NCBI GenBank assembly: GCA_905480645.1
Contig: CAJQRC010000017.1
Coordinates: 1 to 64,000, forward strand
DNA from: an uncultured Tateyamaria sp.
GTDB lineage: Bacteria; Pseudomonadota; Alphaproteobacteria; Rhodobacterales; Rhodobacteraceae
Direction of reading: 5' to 3'
Length of the DNA: 64,000 nucleotides
The translations under genes were made by a program, and so were the position numbers. Below the pieces are notes generated by a model, which searched no databases, had not been told where the DNA came from, and saw only the letters and a list, made by a program, of their open reading frames with translations. This document shows, one piece after another, positions 63,065 through 64,000 of the stretch (its first letter is position 1; each line of letters begins with the position of its first letter).

Positions 63065-63718
63065 GTGAGCTTGCGTATCAATGACACCATCCCAGATCTG
63101 ACAGTTGAAACCGATCAGGGCACTTTTTCACTGCATGAATTTGTTGGTGATAGTTGGGCAATTTTATTTTCACACCCTAAAGATTTCACACCTGTCTGTA
63201 CAACAGAGTTTGGCGCTGTCGCACAACTAGCAGATGAATGGACAAAAAGAGGTACTAAGGTCATCGGGGTCTCAGTTGATGGTGTCGAGGAGCATAAGAA
63301 ATGGAAAGGCGACATTGAAAAAGTAGCTGGGGCAACGGCTGCCTTTCCGATTATTGCAGATGGTGGTCTCGAGGTTTCCAAAGCTTTCGATATGTTGCCT
63401 GCGGAAGCCTACATGCCTGATGGACGTACACCAGCGGATAGTGAAACAGTACGTTCGGTTTTTATCATAGGGCCAGATAAAAAGCTGAAGTTGTCTATGA
63501 CGTATCCTATGACGGTTGGTCGGAACTTTGCTGAAGTGTTGCGCGCTTTAGATGGACTGCAGATGAGCATTGGGAATGGTGTTGCGACGCCTGCAAATTG
63601 GAATATCGGAGATGACGTAATCATACCTGCCACCGTATCGAATGAAGATGCCAAAGCAAAATTTGGGGAGTTTACAGAAGTGCTTCCCTATTTAAGACTG
63701 ACAAAAGCACCGCGCTAA
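63065..63718 (+). CDS. 1-Cys peroxiredoxin (Prx6 type)
   Basis: A 217-residue peroxiredoxin. The peroxidatic Cys is in SHPKDFTPVCTTEFG. The long C-terminal part (DGLQMSIGNGVATPANWNIGDDVIIPATVSNEDAKAKFGEF) is that of the Prx6 subfamily, without an evident resolving Cys. It reduces hydrogen and organic peroxides in the cytoplasm. The start codon is GTG at 63065, with GGAG 7 nt before it. A strong terminator follows at 63806. Confidence 0.94.
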   Translation: MSLRINDTIPDLTVETDQGTFSLHEFVGDSWAILFSHPKDFTPVCTTEFGAVAQLADEWTKRGTKVIGVSVDGVEEHKKWKGDIEKVAGATAAFPIIADGGLEVSKAFDMLPAEAYMPDGRTPADSETVRSVFIIGPDKKLKLSMTYPMTVGRNFAEVLRALDGLQMSIGNGVATPANWNIGDDVIIPATVSNEDAKAKFGEFTEVLPYLRLTKAPR

Positions 63719-63805
63719 ATGATCTACTAGTCAACACAATGGGTTATGTTTTAGCTAGATACTCATATCTCATTGGTAGTTTTCAGATTTTTATGTAATA
63801 AAATG

Positions 63806-63844
63806 ATAAGGCCTCATTGTTTCCAATGAGGCCTTATTTTTTTT
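63806..63844. terminator. Strong terminator between convergent prx and pnp
   Basis: Perfect 14-bp stem ATAAGGCCTCATTG / CAATGAGGCCTTAT around TTTC, followed by seven T residues on the plus strand and preceded by A-rich sequence. It ends the peroxiredoxin transcript and may work for pnp in the other direction. Confidence 0.92.
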
Positions 63845-63855
63845 AGATAAAAGTA

Positions 63856-64000
63856 TTAGTTACTTTCTTCTTCTTTTTTAACTTCTTCGCCCGTCTCTTG
63901 ATCTACGACTTTCATCGATAGCCGGACTTTACCACGGTCGTCGAAGCCTAACAGTTTTACTTTGACTTCCTGGCCTTCCTTTAGCACATCGGAGGGGTGA
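63856..64000 (-). CDS. pnp: Polynucleotide phosphorylase, C-terminal end (rest outside window)
   Basis: The minus strand encodes 48 codons ending in [50 protein letters not shown]. This is the last part of an S1 RNA-binding domain plus the acidic tail that ends alphaproteobacterial PNPase ([24 protein letters not shown]). PNPase degrades RNA 3' to 5' with phosphate. Another S1-domain protein such as RpsA is possible but less likely. This gene is absent from the ORF track because its start lies beyond the window. Confidence 0.82.
   Translation of the reverse strand, partial: HPSDVLKEGQEVKVKLLGFDDRGKVRLSMKVVDQETGEEVKKEEESN

Overview
The window looks like a chromosomal segment of a marine alphaproteobacterium. 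It has moderate to low GC, short intergenic gaps, many 4-bp ATGA overlaps, and a dense set of uptake and catabolism operons for small organic N, S and C1 compounds (ABC, TTT and TRAP transporters, xanthine dehydrogenase, dimethylglycine-dehydrogenase-like flavoproteins). The ubiquinone hydroxylase / amidase / DapC-like aminotransferase / FtsK / LolA order and the gene content suggest a SAR116- or Roseobacter-like lineage. That placement is an inference from gene content; there is no rRNA in the window. I see no insertion sequence, phage, CRISPR array, tRNA or rRNA.

Layout. 1-8155: the 3' end of an MFS transporter, then a tightly coupled operon of a flavin oxidoreductase, two CMD/AhpD-like proteins, an opine-dehydrogenase-like enzyme and a polyamine-type ABC transporter. 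8156-8937: a gene-free stretch holding two candidate small RNAs whose hairpin loops expose CCUCCC anti-Shine-Dalgarno sequences. 8938-12686: an ECF sigma / putative anti-sigma / periplasmic metal-sensor-like operon, an EF-hand protein, and a PstS-like/OmpA fusion. 12811-16729: dnaJ, dnaK and alkB. 16772-23802: a putative sulfoacetate operon (tctA-tctB-tctC-sauS-sauT) with a divergent LacI regulator.

23831-32018: a LysR regulator divergent from xdhABC, guaD and a ureidoglycine aminohydrolase (purine catabolism). 32082-37595: a D-aminoacylase-like amidohydrolase with a TRAP transporter and a divergent LysR. 37621-48838: mostly housekeeping genes (Ubi hydroxylase, amidase, DapC-like aminotransferase, FtsK, LolA, lytic transglycosylase, AEC permease, HspQ, gamma-glutamyltransferase). 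48963-52473: an adenylate cyclase with a NrtS-like nitrate/nitrite transporter, a thiolase and a free-methionine sulfoxide reductase. 52638-60132: a regulator followed by two 815-residue FAD/GcvT proteins flanking a homocysteine methyltransferase, which reads as a glycine-betaine demethylation module, then RarD. 60281-64000: rluA, a cold-shock gene, an aldehyde dehydrogenase, a 1-Cys peroxiredoxin and the 3' end of pnp.

How it fits together. Most operons import a small organic solute and start its breakdown: betaine to glycine plus C1 units, purines toward ureidoglycolate and ammonia, probable sulfoacetate to sulfoacetaldehyde, and an unidentified opine- or polyamine-like substrate. The three solute-binding-protein genes (PotD-like, TctC, DctP) each have a perfect or near-perfect hairpin directly after their stop codon. 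The candidate sRNA at 8577-8671 carries a 10-nt exact complement to the ribosome-binding site of tctC. This suggests post-transcriptional control of solute uptake comparable in logic to the rhizobial AbcR sRNAs. All functional calls are by reading the sequence; no database search was run.
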